Below are positions 39,770 to 48,424 of a stretch of DNA of 64,000 bases, one piece after another; within the stretch, counting starts at the first letter, position 1; each line of letters begins with the position of its first letter. Under the pieces are notes generated by a model that had not been told where the DNA came from, made no database searches, and saw only the letters and a list, made by a program, of their open reading frames with translations. Position numbers and translations under genes: made by a program. Location: positions 1,550,001 to 1,614,000 of the forward strand of contig NZ_JAUSYO010000001.1 of NCBI RefSeq assembly GCF_030816935.1, read 5' to 3'. The stretch comes from Arthrobacter sp. B3I9 (GTDB lineage: Bacteria; Actinomycetota; Actinomycetes; Actinomycetales; Micrococcaceae).

Positions 39770-40865
39770 TTAGTCGATGTAGGCGCCGCGGGTGGGTGTC
39801 CAGGTGATTTTTCCGCCCGTGAAGGGTTGGGTGCAGCTGGTGCCGGTGGTGTTGCAGGTTTGGGGTCCGGTGGGGTAGCCGAGGGGGCCGGTTTCGAAGC
39901 GGTTTTGTTGCCAGAGGGTGCGGATGGGGCCGTTGGGGCTGAGTTGGGCGCCGGTGGTGGGGGACCAGATGATGGCGCCGTTTTGGTAGTTCTGGTAGCA
40001 GCCGCCCTTGGTCAGGCCGCAGACGACGGCGCTGGTGGGGTAGGCGAGGGGGCCGGTTTCGAAGCGGTTTTGTTGCCAGAGGGTGCGGATGGGGCCGTTG
40101 GGGCTGAGTTGGGCGCCGGTGGTGGGGGACCAGATGATGGCGCCGTTTTGGTAGTTCTGGTAGCAGCCGCCCTTGGTCAGGCCGCAGACGACGGCGCTGG
40201 TGGGGTAGGCGAGGGGGCCGGTTTCGAAGCGATTTTGTTGCCAGAGGGTGCGGATGGGGCCCTTGGGGCTGAGTTGGGCGCCGGTGGTGGGGGACCAGAT
40301 GATGGCGCCGTTTTGGTAGTTCTGGTAGCAGCCGCCCTTGGTCAGGCCGCAGATTTCGTCGGTGGTGGGGTAGCCCAAGAGGCCGTTTTCCGCGCCGTTG
40401 TTCCGGTAGAGGGTGCGGATCCCGCCGCTGCGGCTGATGCGGGCGCCGGTGGCCGGGCTCCAGAGAATTTCGCCGTTTTGGTAGGCCTGGTAGCAGCCGC
40501 CGTTGACCAGGCCGCAGATTTCGTCGGTGGTGGGGTAGCCCAAGAGGCCGTTTTCCGCGCCGTTGTTCCGGTAGAGGGTGCGGATCCCGCCGCTGCGGCT
40601 GATGCGGGCGCCGGTGGCCGGGCTCCAGAGGATTTCCCCGTGCTGGTAGGTCTGGTAGCAGCCGGCGTTGCGGATGCCGCAGAGTTCGGCGCTGGTCGGG
40701 TAGCCTAGGGCGCTGTTTTCGGCGCCGGCGTTGCGGTAGGCGGTGCGGATCGCTCCTGCCGTCGTGGGCTGGGCGCCGGAGGCCGGGGAGTAGAGGATCT
40801 CGCCGTTTTGGTAGGCCTGGTAACAGCCACCATCCCGCAACCCACACGTCACCCCCGACGTCTGG
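39770..40865 (-). repeat. 165-bp tandem repeat array, copy B
   Basis: Same array as copy A, with one more central unit: the matching stretch is 1059 bp here (39770-40828) against 894 bp there, a difference of exactly 165. The first unit here is a hybrid of units 1 and 2 of copy A. Similarity runs past the stop codon to about 39717. Confidence 0.9.
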
Positions 40866-42043
40866 GCACCCAGCGACGGGGTGGAGGAAGCCAGGTTCCC
40901 CATGGCTTGGAAGGCCGGGTTCGAAACGCCGTTCCGGGCAAAGGCTCCGAGGTCCGCGTAGCTGCCGTTCCAGACGTTGGAGTCGCCGGCATACGGGCCG
41001 GTGCTGCTGTACTGCCAGATGCTGTAGATGCTCCAGCTCCTGGTCGGAAGATCTCCTGCATCGTTCGAGAAGGAGTCCGGGTACGAGGCAACCCACAGGG
41101 GGTAGTCCCCGAAGCCGGACGGGTTGCCCAAGCACTGGTTCCACCAGGAGGTGTTGGTGTAAATGACGGGAAGCCGGCCGGTGAGCGACTGCATGGTGTT
41201 CCCGAAGTCACGGACCCAGGACGCCAGCTGCCCGGCGGACATGTCATAGCAGGTGTTCCCGAAGTAGAAGCCGCCGATGGTTCTTCCGGCGTACGGGTTG
41301 AACTCGAAGTCGAGCACCGGCGGCATGGTGACGCCGTCCGCGCTCCAGCCGCCGCCGTTCTGGACGAAGTAGCGGGCCTGGTCGGCGCCTGACGACCAGT
41401 TGGGGATTGCAAAGTGGTAGGCGCCGCGGATCATGCCTACGCTGCGGGATCCCTCGTACTGGGAGCCGAACGACGGGTTGGTGTAGTAGTCGCCTTCGCT
41501 GGCCTTGATATACGCGAAGCGGGCCCCGCCGTTCCACTGCGCCTGCCAGTCGACGTTCGGCTGGTGGCCGCTCACGTCCAGGCCTTGGACTCCGAACGTC
41601 GGCGTCCAGGTGCCTTGCGTCGTCAGGGCCTGCGTTGCCGCTGCCTTACCGCCGGAAACACGGGGCGAGCGCTGGCCCATTTCGGCGCCGCCCGGTCCGA
41701 TGGCCTGGGCCATCGCCGCCTTGCCCGCCTCGGTGGACGGATCAACGGGTGCGGTTGCTTGCGGGGCGGCAAACGCCGCCTGCGGGGACGCCGGTGCCGG
41801 CTTCGCCGTTTGCGGTGCGGGCGTCACCGTTTGCGGCGACGGCTTGGGGGCGGGGGCGGGCGCTGCTGGGGTCGGCTTTATTGCGCCCTTGGTCGGTGCC
41901 GGCGTGGCCGTGGAGGACGGCGTAGGCTCGACGGCTCCCGCCGGCGGGGCCAGAAGGGGGCCTGCCAGGACTGAGGCCGCAAGAAGAACGGCCCCGATTC
42001 TACGGCCGTTCTGACTGGTCGGAAAAAATGGGGTCCGCTTCAT
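39770..42043 (-). CDS. Secreted GH25 lysozyme with LGFP repeats
   Basis: A 757-residue protein: signal peptide (IGAVLLAASVLAGPLLAPPAGA), a Pro/Ala/Thr-rich spacer of about 80 residues, a GH25 muramidase domain (GLDVSGHQPNVDWQAQW near residue 154, AYIKASEG, VLDFEFNPY near 245, VIYTNTSWW, LWVASYP), then six full LGFP-type repeats and a partial one from about residue 394. GH25 enzymes cut the muramic acid linkage of peptidoglycan; the D-x-E active site is present in LDFEFN. Start is the ATG at 42043 with GGAG 6-7 bases upstream. A GTG at 42085 is less likely. It is on the same strand as, and 239 bp upstream of, the metalloprotease gene. Confidence 0.92.
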   Translation of the reverse strand: MKRTPFFPTSQNGRRIGAVLLAASVLAGPLLAPPAGAVEPTPSSTATPAPTKGAIKPTPAAPAPAPKPSPQTVTPAPQTAKPAPASPQAAFAAPQATAPVDPSTEAGKAAMAQAIGPGGAEMGQRSPRVSGGKAAATQALTTQGTWTPTFGVQGLDVSGHQPNVDWQAQWNGGARFAYIKASEGDYYTNPSFGSQYEGSRSVGMIRGAYHFAIPNWSSGADQARYFVQNGGGWSADGVTMPPVLDFEFNPYAGRTIGGFYFGNTCYDMSAGQLASWVRDFGNTMQSLTGRLPVIYTNTSWWNQCLGNPSGFGDYPLWVASYPDSFSNDAGDLPTRSWSIYSIWQYSSTGPYAGDSNVWNGSYADLGAFARNGVSNPAFQAMGNLASSTPSLGAQTSGVTCGLRDGGCYQAYQNGEILYSPASGAQPTTAGAIRTAYRNAGAENSALGYPTSAELCGIRNAGCYQTYQHGEILWSPATGARISRSGGIRTLYRNNGAENGLLGYPTTDEICGLVNGGCYQAYQNGEILWSPATGARISRSGGIRTLYRNNGAENGLLGYPTTDEICGLTKGGCYQNYQNGAIIWSPTTGAQLSPKGPIRTLWQQNRFETGPLAYPTSAVVCGLTKGGCYQNYQNGAIIWSPTTGAQLSPNGPIRTLWQQNRFETGPLAYPTSAVVCGLTKGGCYQNYQNGAIIWSPTTGAQLSPNGPIRTLWQQNRFETGPLGYPTGPQTCNTTGTSCTQPFTGGKITWTPTRGAYID

Positions 42044-42177
42044 GGTTCGCTCCGGAGCAATGACACGCTCTCTAAGCCGCGTCACGTTGGTCCCGTACCC
42101 GGTTCAACTGGCAGGATGCCGTCGGGGCTCGAGAGTGTCTGACTTGTCGCGCCCACCCTAGCACCGGGGGGATAGAC

Positions 42178-42201
42178 GGCACCAGTGGTTCCACTGGTGC
42201 C
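42178..42201. promoter_or_regulatory. Perfect 11-bp inverted repeat in divergent intergenic region
   Basis: Arms 42178-42188 and 42191-42201 (GGCACCAGTGG) with a TT centre lie midway between the GH25 gene and the CpaF gene. No T run follows, so it is more likely an operator than a terminator. The protein that binds is unknown. The rest of the 298-base gap shows a weak promoter region with a candidate TAGCTT near 42285. Confidence 0.45.
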
Positions 42202-42341
42202 AGTGGGAATGTTGTCATGTTTAAACGCTGGCGGTTTTCCACAAAGGCCTCCCGCGCTATTGTCCGGCCGGTATCCCTCCCCTAGCTTTAACCCAATTGC
42301 CCCGCCTCAGCGGCAGGGCGGCAGTCCTATTGGGGGCCAGT

Positions 42342-43565
42342 ATGGAGGCTGTACGCATCGTTGAGGACGAGGTCCGCGAGCTGATCCGGCGCCGCGCCCT
42401 GGACCCGCTGCGTCAGGCAGGTGAGGTCCGGCGGCTCGTGGAAGCCGCGGTCCGCGATTACGACCAGCGGGCCCTGCTTGCGCCGTTGCCACCGATTGGC
42501 CCGTTGGAGCCCGCCAGACGCTTGGTCTTCGACGCCGTTGCCGGCTTTGGTGCACTGCAACCGCTGCTGGATGATCCTGGCATCGAGGAGGTCTGGGTCA
42601 ACGCGCCCCACGAAGTCTATGTGGCCCGCGACGGGGAATCGGAGCTTACCTCCATCTCCCTCACAGACCAGCAGGTGCGGGACCTGGTCGAGCGCATGCT
42701 GAAGAGTTCCGGGCGCCGGCTTGACCTCTCGTCGCCCTTTGTCGATGCCGCTCTTCCCGATGGATCCCGGCTGCACGTCGTCATCCCCGACATCACGCGC
42801 CGGCACTGGGCTGTCAACATCCGCAAGTTCATTGTTAAGGCCAGCAGGCTTGAACACCTTGTTGAGCTCGGGACGCTGACCCCGCAGGCAGCTCGGTTTC
42901 TCGGTGCCGCGGTGGCCAGCGGCCTGAACATCCTGGTGTCCGGGGCGACCCAGGCCGGCAAGACCACCATGCTCAACTGCCTCGCGGCCGGGATCGGTAC
43001 CCGTGAGCGGGTCATTACCGTGGAGGAAATCTTCGAACTGCAGTTTCCGCTCCGCGACGTTGTCGGTCTGCAATGCCGGCAGCCGAACCTTGAGGGGCAA
43101 GGCGAGATACCGCTGCGCCGGCTCGTCAAGGAGGCCCTGCGGATGCGGCCCGACCGGCTGGTGGTGGGCGAAGTCAGGGAGGCCGAAAGCCTCGACATGC
43201 TCATTGCCTTGAATTCCGGGCTTCCCGGGATGTGCACCATCCACGCGAACTCCGCCCACGACGCCGTGACGAAGCTCTGCACACTTCCATTGCTGGCTGG
43301 AGATAACATCTCCAGCGCGTTCGTCGTTCCCACCGTGGCCTCCTGCATCGATCTGGTCGTGCACTGCAGCAGGCACGCCAACGGCCGCCGGCAGGTAACG
43401 GAGATCCTTTCCCTCGGGCGCAGGGTGGAAAACGGCATCATCGAATCCTCCATGGTCTTTGCCATGGCCGACGGGCACGTTGAGCCGAAGGCTAACTCCA
43501 TGCCCGCCGTGGATAAATTCGCCCGCGCCGGATACGACGTCGCTGCGTTGCTGGAGCCGCGCTGA
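42342..43565 (+). CDS. cpaF: Flp pilus assembly ATPase CpaF/TadA
   Basis: Hexameric secretion ATPase that drives Tad/Flp pilus assembly at the membrane's cytoplasmic face. The 407-residue product has the typical helical N-terminus (AVRIVEDEVRELIRRRALDP), Walker A SGATQAGKTTML near residue 203, the Asp box with RERVITVEE, and Walker B RPDRLVVGEVREAESLDML with its conserved Glu, plus the His box TIHANS. Start set at the ATG at 42342, preceded by GGGGG; a TTG at 42297 would add 15 residues. The stop overlaps the next start, in an operon of seven genes. Confidence 0.92.
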   Translation: MEAVRIVEDEVRELIRRRALDPLRQAGEVRRLVEAAVRDYDQRALLAPLPPIGPLEPARRLVFDAVAGFGALQPLLDDPGIEEVWVNAPHEVYVARDGESELTSISLTDQQVRDLVERMLKSSGRRLDLSSPFVDAALPDGSRLHVVIPDITRRHWAVNIRKFIVKASRLEHLVELGTLTPQAARFLGAAVASGLNILVSGATQAGKTTMLNCLAAGIGTRERVITVEEIFELQFPLRDVVGLQCRQPNLEGQGEIPLRRLVKEALRMRPDRLVVGEVREAESLDMLIALNSGLPGMCTIHANSAHDAVTKLCTLPLLAGDNISSAFVVPTVASCIDLVVHCSRHANGRRQVTEILSLGRRVENGIIESSMVFAMADGHVEPKANSMPAVDKFARAGYDVAALLEPR

Positions 43566-44419
43566 TGGCGCCGCTGCTGGGGGTACTTGCGGGTACGGGG
43601 CTCCTGCTGATCTGGTGGTCTCTCTGGGAGCTGCCGGCGCCGCCCCGGCGTGCGCCGCGTCCCCGCAGGCTGGAAGACCTATTGCTGACGGCAGGCATCG
43701 AAAAGGTCACCGGAACGGGTCTGGTTGCCAGTTGCCTCGCCGTCGGGGCTTTCACGGCGATAGTTTTCTTTGCGCTGACACGGTCCTGGCCGATCTCGGG
43801 CTGCTTCGGCTTGTTCGGAGCCTGGCTGCCACTGGCCGTCGTTCGGTGGCGCGCCCGGAAACGGTCCGCCGTTCTGCGCCTGCTCTGGCCTGACGTCGTT
43901 GACCATCTGCGGTCCGCCATCCGGGCCGGCTTGTCGTTGCCCGAAGCCCTCATCCAGCTCGGGGACAACGGCCCGGTCGAGCTCAGGCCGGTTTTCCGTG
44001 ACTTCGGGTCCGACTACCGTGCGGGGGGCCAGTTCGATCCGTCGCTCACCAGACTCAAGGACCGGCTGGCGGACCCCGTGGCGGACAGGATCGTCGAGGC
44101 CCTCCGGCTGACCCGTGAAGTGGGCGGCTCAGACCTGGGCCGCCTGCTGGGGACCCTTGCGGAATTCCTGAGGGACAGCGCCCGCACCCGCAGCGAACTG
44201 GAAGCCCGGCAGTCCTGGACAGTCAATGCGGCCCGTCTTGCGGTCGCCGCGCCATGGATCGTCCTCGTCCTGCTGGCCAGCAGACCTGAAGCCGTCGCGG
44301 CGTACAACACGCCGGCCGGAGCGGCCGTCCTGCTGGGCGGGCTCGCAGTCTCCCTCGTCTCATACGCCATCATGCTGCGTATCGGGGCCCTTGCCGAGGA
44401 CGAGAGGGTCCTCCGGTGA
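43565..44419 (+). CDS. tadB: Type II secretion system F-domain protein, TadB-like
   Basis: Inner-membrane platform protein of the Tad pilus. The 284-residue product has membrane segments near the N-terminus (VLAGTGLLLIWWSLWEL, AVGAFTAIVFFALT) and the C-terminus (APWIVLVLLASRPE, AVLLGGLAVSLVSYAIMLRI), and the T2SSF motif region LPEALIQLGDNGP and ALRLTREVGGSDLGRLLGTL. It overlaps cpaF and the following gene by 1 and 4 bases. Confidence 0.88.
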   Translation: MAPLLGVLAGTGLLLIWWSLWELPAPPRRAPRPRRLEDLLLTAGIEKVTGTGLVASCLAVGAFTAIVFFALTRSWPISGCFGLFGAWLPLAVVRWRARKRSAVLRLLWPDVVDHLRSAIRAGLSLPEALIQLGDNGPVELRPVFRDFGSDYRAGGQFDPSLTRLKDRLADPVADRIVEALRLTREVGGSDLGRLLGTLAEFLRDSARTRSELEARQSWTVNAARLAVAAPWIVLVLLASRPEAVAAYNTPAGAAVLLGGLAVSLVSYAIMLRIGALAEDERVLR

Positions 44420-45357
44420 GCGGCCTCATGGCGAGTGCGGCTGCATGCGGGGTGCTCCTCGGCGCGGGAATCTGGCTCCTCCTCGTGAGGCTGCCGTTCA
44501 TGCGGCCGATCACGTTCGCGGAGCGCATCGGACCCCAGCTGAAGTCGCACAATCTTGAGTCAGCGCTCCTGCGGCAGGCTCCGCGGAATGTCACGCCCTT
44601 CGGTTCACTTGAACGGATCCTGCGTCCGGTTCTCCGGGACGCAGTCACCTCCCTCGGCAGGATCAACCCCGGCACTGCAGCGTTGGCGCGCCGCTTGGCC
44701 CGCGCCGGGAGCACCAAGCCGCCGGTCCACTTCCGGGCCGAGCAGTTGCTGTGGGGCGCGGGCGGCTTCGTCCTGGCTGTCGGCGCAGTGCTGCTGTCCG
44801 GTGCTTCCGGGCGGTTCAGCCCCACGGTTGCCGTTCTGGCCGTTCTGGGCTGCGCCAGCGGGGGCTACCTGTTGCGCGACTACATGCTGTCCGTGCAGAT
44901 CAAGAAGCGGGAAGTCCGGATGATGGCGGAATTTCCCAGCATCGCCGAACTTATGGCGCTCGCCGTGAGCGCAGGTGAGAGCGCCACCGGCGCGCTGGAC
45001 CGGGTCTGCCGCAGCGCCCGCGGTGAGCTGTCAAAGGAATTCACCCGCGTGCTGGCCGAAACCAGGGCGGGAACGCCGCTGGTCGAAGCGCTGCAGGAAT
45101 TCTCATCAAGGACTGATCTCGGCCCCTTGATCCGGTTCGTGGACGGAATGATCGTGGCCGTCGAGCGCGGCACGCCGCTTGCCGACGTGCTGCGGGCGCA
45201 GGCGCAGGATGTCCGGGACAGCGCGAAAAGGGAATTGATGGAGTCCGCAGGCAGAAAAGAGATCGGGATGATGGTGCCGCTGGTCTTCGGCGTGCTGCCG
45301 CTCACGGTCGTCTTCGCCGTGTTCCCGGGTCTGGCTGCCATCAGCCTCGGACTGTAG
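44416..45357 (+). CDS. tadC: Type II secretion system F-domain protein, TadC-like
   Basis: Second platform protein of the Tad pilus. The 313-residue product has an N-terminal helix, two central membrane segments (LLWGAGGFVLAVGAVLLSG, PTVAVLAVLGCASGGYLL), a T2SSF domain (EFPSIAELMALAVSAGESAT, FVDGMIVAVERGTPLADVL) and a C-terminal helix (MVPLVFGVLPLTVVFAVFPG). It starts with GTGA overlapping the TadB stop. Confidence 0.88.
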   Translation: MSGLMASAAACGVLLGAGIWLLLVRLPFMRPITFAERIGPQLKSHNLESALLRQAPRNVTPFGSLERILRPVLRDAVTSLGRINPGTAALARRLARAGSTKPPVHFRAEQLLWGAGGFVLAVGAVLLSGASGRFSPTVAVLAVLGCASGGYLLRDYMLSVQIKKREVRMMAEFPSIAELMALAVSAGESATGALDRVCRSARGELSKEFTRVLAETRAGTPLVEALQEFSSRTDLGPLIRFVDGMIVAVERGTPLADVLRAQAQDVRDSAKRELMESAGRKEIGMMVPLVFGVLPLTVVFAVFPGLAAISLGL

Positions 45358-45448
45358 GACGTACTCCATGGGAGAAAAAACAGCACGACAAGTGAGCAGC
45401 AGAAACAGGGCACGCACAACGGCGGGCCGCAGTCACAAAGGGGACACA

Positions 45449-45703
45449 GTGAATTTTATCGGTATCCGCACAGCGTTCTTGATCTTCATCTTGGGAATTC
45501 TCCTTCGGCCGTCTACGGGGCCGGCCACGCGAGAAACCCTCATTGACCAGGACAGCAGCAACGACCACCATGAACGCGGGGATGTGCCGGGGTGGGTGAT
45601 GATCACGTTGATGTCGGCCGTTCTCGTCGCGGCCCTGCTCGCGCTGGCGGGGCCGGCCCTTGAGGGACTGTTCAACCAGGCAATGGACAAGGTCGGGCAG
45701 TAG
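45449..45703 (+). CDS. Small membrane protein of the Tad operon, possible pilin
   Basis: An 84-residue protein with two hydrophobic segments, VNFIGIRTAFLIFILGILL and VPGWVMITLMSAVLVAALLAL, separated by a polar stretch. Position between TadC and TadE-like genes suggests a Flp-type pilin, but the prepilin cleavage motif is not obvious: the second segment is preceded by ERGDVPG, which might carry a processing site after Gly. Start chosen at GTG 45449 with AAAGGGG 5 bases upstream; ATG 45368 would add 27 basic residues. If it is a pilin, it is processed by a prepilin peptidase encoded elsewhere. Confidence 0.65.
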   Translation: MNFIGIRTAFLIFILGILLRPSTGPATRETLIDQDSSNDHHERGDVPGWVMITLMSAVLVAALLALAGPALEGLFNQAMDKVGQ

Positions 45704-45706
45704 CAC

Positions 45707-46132
45707 GTGGCCGAGCCCGGCGGACGCTGGGGCAGCGGGCCGCGGGGCGCCGGCGCGAGCGGCGCCGGGGAAGGGGGCGCGGCCGTGGTCGACTTCGTCC
45801 TCGTCGGCGGGCTGCTGACGCTGTTCTTCATGGCCATCATCCAGCTCACCCTCGTTCTGCACGTTCGGAACACCCTCATCGACGCAGCCGCTTCCGGCGC
45901 CCGATACGGCACGCTCGCCGACCGCAATGCCACGGATGCCCGTGAGCGGACGGCGCAGCTGATCAGTGTGGCGCTCAGCCCCGACTTCGCGAGCGACGTG
46001 AGCACGAGCGAGACCAGCTATCAGGGCGTGGCCACCCTGGAAGTGACGGTCCGCGCCCCGTTGCCGGTGCTCGGCCTGATCGGGCCGCGCGACACCCTGG
46101 AGGTGAAGGGGCATGCCGCCATCCGGCCCTGA
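45707..46132 (+). CDS. TadE-like pseudopilin
   Basis: A 141-residue protein with a Gly-rich N-terminus, the TadE-type helix GGAAVVDFVLVGGLLTLFFMAIIQLTLVLHVRNTLIDAAASGAR and an outer domain. The E of the typical GsAvvEf motif is D here (VVDF). It starts at a GTG 4 bases after the previous stop and overlaps the next gene by 20 bases. Role: minor pilin or assembly factor of the Flp pilus. Confidence 0.85.
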   Translation: MAEPGGRWGSGPRGAGASGAGEGGAAVVDFVLVGGLLTLFFMAIIQLTLVLHVRNTLIDAAASGARYGTLADRNATDARERTAQLISVALSPDFASDVSTSETSYQGVATLEVTVRAPLPVLGLIGPRDTLEVKGHAAIRP

Positions 46133-46550
46133 CAACGGCTCCGAACAGGGGAGCGCGGTAGTGGAATTCACCTTCCTGTCCTTGCTGCTGATAGTGCCGC
46201 TTGTGTACTTCATCATTACCGTCGGACAGATCCAGGCGGGCTCCCTTGCCGCAGTCGGCGCGGCCGACCAGGCCGCGAAGGTCTTCGTGGCCCAGCCTGA
46301 CGCCATGAGCGGGCGGGCCGCGGCGGAGCAGGCCGTCCTGCTGGCGCTCGCTGACTACGGGTATGAGACGGCAAACGCCACGCTGGAGACCAGTTGCCAG
46401 CCGGCCGATTGCACTGCCCCCGGCTCTGCCGTCACCACCACCGTCCAGCTCACCGTGCCCCTGCCGTTTGTCCCGTTCAGTGAAGACCTGCACCTCAACG
46501 CGAGCCGGCTCACCGCCTCGGCGACGCAGCTGGTCGGGCGCTTCCGGTGA
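46113..46550 (+). CDS. TadE-like pseudopilin, second copy
   Basis: A 145-residue protein with the TadE motif GSAVVEFTFLSLLLIVPLVY at the start of the hydrophobic helix, then an outer domain with a Cys pair (SCQPADC). It overlaps both neighbours, as expected in this tightly packed operon. Function as for the previous gene. Confidence 0.85.
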   Translation: MPPSGPDNGSEQGSAVVEFTFLSLLLIVPLVYFIITVGQIQAGSLAAVGAADQAAKVFVAQPDAMSGRAAAEQAVLLALADYGYETANATLETSCQPADCTAPGSAVTTTVQLTVPLPFVPFSEDLHLNASRLTASATQLVGRFR

Positions 46551-47053
46551 GCTGCCGGCTGGAGGAACCGGTGCGGGCCCGCCGGTGGCGTGGCTTGCGG
46601 CACGCCACCCCTAAACAGGAAGGCCAGCAGGAAGGCCAGATGATCGTGCTCATCATCGGCTACGTCCTGCTCGCCCTGCTTCTCGCGACCGTGGTCATGG
46701 CGGCTACCAGCGTCTATCTCGAACACAAGAAACTGCTCTCCCTCGCCGACGGCGCCTCCGTGGCGGCGGCGGACAGCTTCACCCTGGGCCAGCTGGGCAG
46801 TTCCGCGGGGATGCCCACCACCGTGCTGGACGGGGGAAGGGTGCGGAGTGCCGCCGTCGACTATCTGCAGCGTAACGGTGCCTTCGCGCGGTTTAGCGGC
46901 CTGGCCGTGGCGCCCGGCACCGGTAGTCCGGACGGGGCCACCGCCGTCGTGACCCTGAGCGCTGCGGTCCATCCGCCCGTGGTGAATTTCCTCGTCCCCG
47001 ATGGTATCCGCGTTGAGGCGAGTTCGACAGCGCGCTCGCGGCTGAGCCGCTGA
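46547..47053 (+). CDS. TadG-like pilus protein
   Basis: A 168-residue protein starting at a GTG that overlaps the previous stop. It has one hydrophobic segment (IVLIIGYVLLALLLATVVMAATSVYLEHKKLL) followed by SLADGASVAAADSF, the TadG-like signature, and an outer domain of about 100 residues. Much shorter than full TadG proteins, which carry a von Willebrand domain. It is the last gene of the operon. Confidence 0.85.
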   Translation: MSCRLEEPVRARRWRGLRHATPKQEGQQEGQMIVLIIGYVLLALLLATVVMAATSVYLEHKKLLSLADGASVAAADSFTLGQLGSSAGMPTTVLDGGRVRSAAVDYLQRNGAFARFSGLAVAPGTGSPDGATAVVTLSAAVHPPVVNFLVPDGIRVEASSTARSRLSR

Positions 47054-47113
47054 GCCGGTAGGCCGCTGAGCGGGTCGGGGCGCCCGGCACGAATAGCGTA
47101 GGGTTAAAAAACC

Positions 47114-48229
47114 ATGGCTAACATAGATTTTCCCGCTGAGATCCGCGCGCTGCGCGCCACCTACGCCTCCATCGAAAACGTTTCGAATGTCGAGGCGCTG
47201 AAGGAAGACATCGCGGAGCTGAGCGAGCGCGCGGGGGAGCCCAACCTGTGGGACGATCCTGCGGCGGCCCAGGTGATCACCTCGAAGCTCTCACACAAGC
47301 AGTCCGCACTCGAGCGCCTCAACAGGCTCGTCTCCCGGATCGACGACCTTGAGGTCCTCGTGGAGCTCGGCCAGGACGAGGACGACGCCGATTCCATGGC
47401 CGACGCCGCCACGGAGCTGGAATCAGTCCGCGCTGCCCTGCAGGAACTCGAAGTGGTCACGCTGCTCTCCGGCGAATTCGATGAGCGCGAAGCCGTTGTC
47501 ACCATCCGCGCGGGGGCCGGCGGCGTGGACGCCGCCGACTTTGCAGAGATGCTGATGCGGATGTACCTCCGCTGGGCCGAACGCCACGGCTACCCCACCA
47601 CCATCATGGACACCTCCTACGCCGAAGAGGCCGGGCTGAAATCCGCCACCTTCGAGGTCAAGGCCCCCTACGCCTTCGGCACCCTGAGCGTGGAGGCGGG
47701 CACGCACCGCCTGGTCCGGATCAGCCCGTTCGACAACCAGGGCCGCCGCCAGACCTCGTTCGCCGCCGTCGAGGTCATCCCGCTGATTGAGCAGACGGAC
47801 TCGATCGACATCCCGGACAACGAGATCCGCGTGGACGTGTTCCGGTCCTCCGGCCCGGGCGGCCAGTCGGTCAATACCACCGACTCCGCCGTGCGCCTGA
47901 CCCACATCCCCACGGGGACGGTCGTGTCCATGCAGAACGAGAAGTCGCAGCTCCAGAACCGCGCCGCTGCCCTGCGTGTGCTGCAGTCCCGTCTCCTGCT
48001 GCTCAAGAAGGAGCAGGAGGACGCCGAGAAGAAGGCGTTCGCCGGCGACGTGAAGGCCTCCTGGGGTGACCAGATGCGCTCCTACGTGCTCAACCCATAC
48101 CAGATGGTCAAGGACCTCCGCACCGAGCATGAGGTGGGGAACACCTCCGCCGTGTTCGACGGTGAGATCGACGACTTCATCGACGCCGGCATCCGCTGGC
48201 GCACCGACAACCGGAACGCCGAGAAGTAA
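47114..48229 (+). CDS. prfB: Peptide chain release factor 2
   Basis: Recognises UGA and UAA stop codons and triggers peptide release. The 371-residue product has the GGQ hydrolysis motif in [18 protein letters not shown] and the RF2 anticodon-mimic SPF in [12 protein letters not shown]. There is no in-frame stop near codon 25, so the programmed frameshift used in many bacteria is absent, as is common in actinobacteria. It lies upstream of ftsEX, smpB and ssrA, a conserved order. Confidence 0.97.
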   Translation: MANIDFPAEIRALRATYASIENVSNVEALKEDIAELSERAGEPNLWDDPAAAQVITSKLSHKQSALERLNRLVSRIDDLEVLVELGQDEDDADSMADAATELESVRAALQELEVVTLLSGEFDEREAVVTIRAGAGGVDAADFAEMLMRMYLRWAERHGYPTTIMDTSYAEEAGLKSATFEVKAPYAFGTLSVEAGTHRLVRISPFDNQGRRQTSFAAVEVIPLIEQTDSIDIPDNEIRVDVFRSSGPGGQSVNTTDSAVRLTHIPTGTVVSMQNEKSQLQNRAAALRVLQSRLLLLKKEQEDAEKKAFAGDVKASWGDQMRSYVLNPYQMVKDLRTEHEVGNTSAVFDGEIDDFIDAGIRWRTDNRNAEK

Positions 48230-48326
48230 CCCGGCGCCGGGCCTCGGAAGGGCCGGCTAACTGGGAGTGTGCTGGCAATCGCGCGACACACCCCACTGTT
48301 CCGGCGAATCTGCGGTTACCCGTGCG

Positions 48327-48332
48327 TATAGT
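48327..48332 (+). promoter_or_regulatory. -10 box candidate for ftsEX
   Basis: TATAGT in the 195-base gap between prfB and ftsE, about 92 bases before the ftsE start. A -35 box is not clear. The gap otherwise shows no gene. Confidence 0.4.
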
Positions 48333-48424
48333 CGAGAAGCCGGAGCTCTCTGCCTCCCCAACGAAAGCCCGCGCACCGGCAGCAGGACTGGCCACGAGCC
48401 AGGCCCCGCAGGGCACTTAGGGCC

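Noticed and set aside
36813..40708. Long Gly/Ala-rich open frames on the plus strand across the LGFP arrays (36813-37784 and 39629-40708), and a Pro/Arg-rich minus frame at 39606-41144
   Set aside because: They arise from reading the GC-rich repeats in other frames: repetitive composition, no start-site support, and full overlap with the two well-supported enzyme genes.
37011..40865. The regularly spaced repeats could be taken for a CRISPR array
   Set aside because: The units are 165 bp, contiguous without unique spacers, and in frame as 55-residue protein repeats.
47114..47200. A programmed frameshift in prfB, as in many bacteria
   Set aside because: No in-frame stop or slippery site exists near codon 25; the gene reads straight through.
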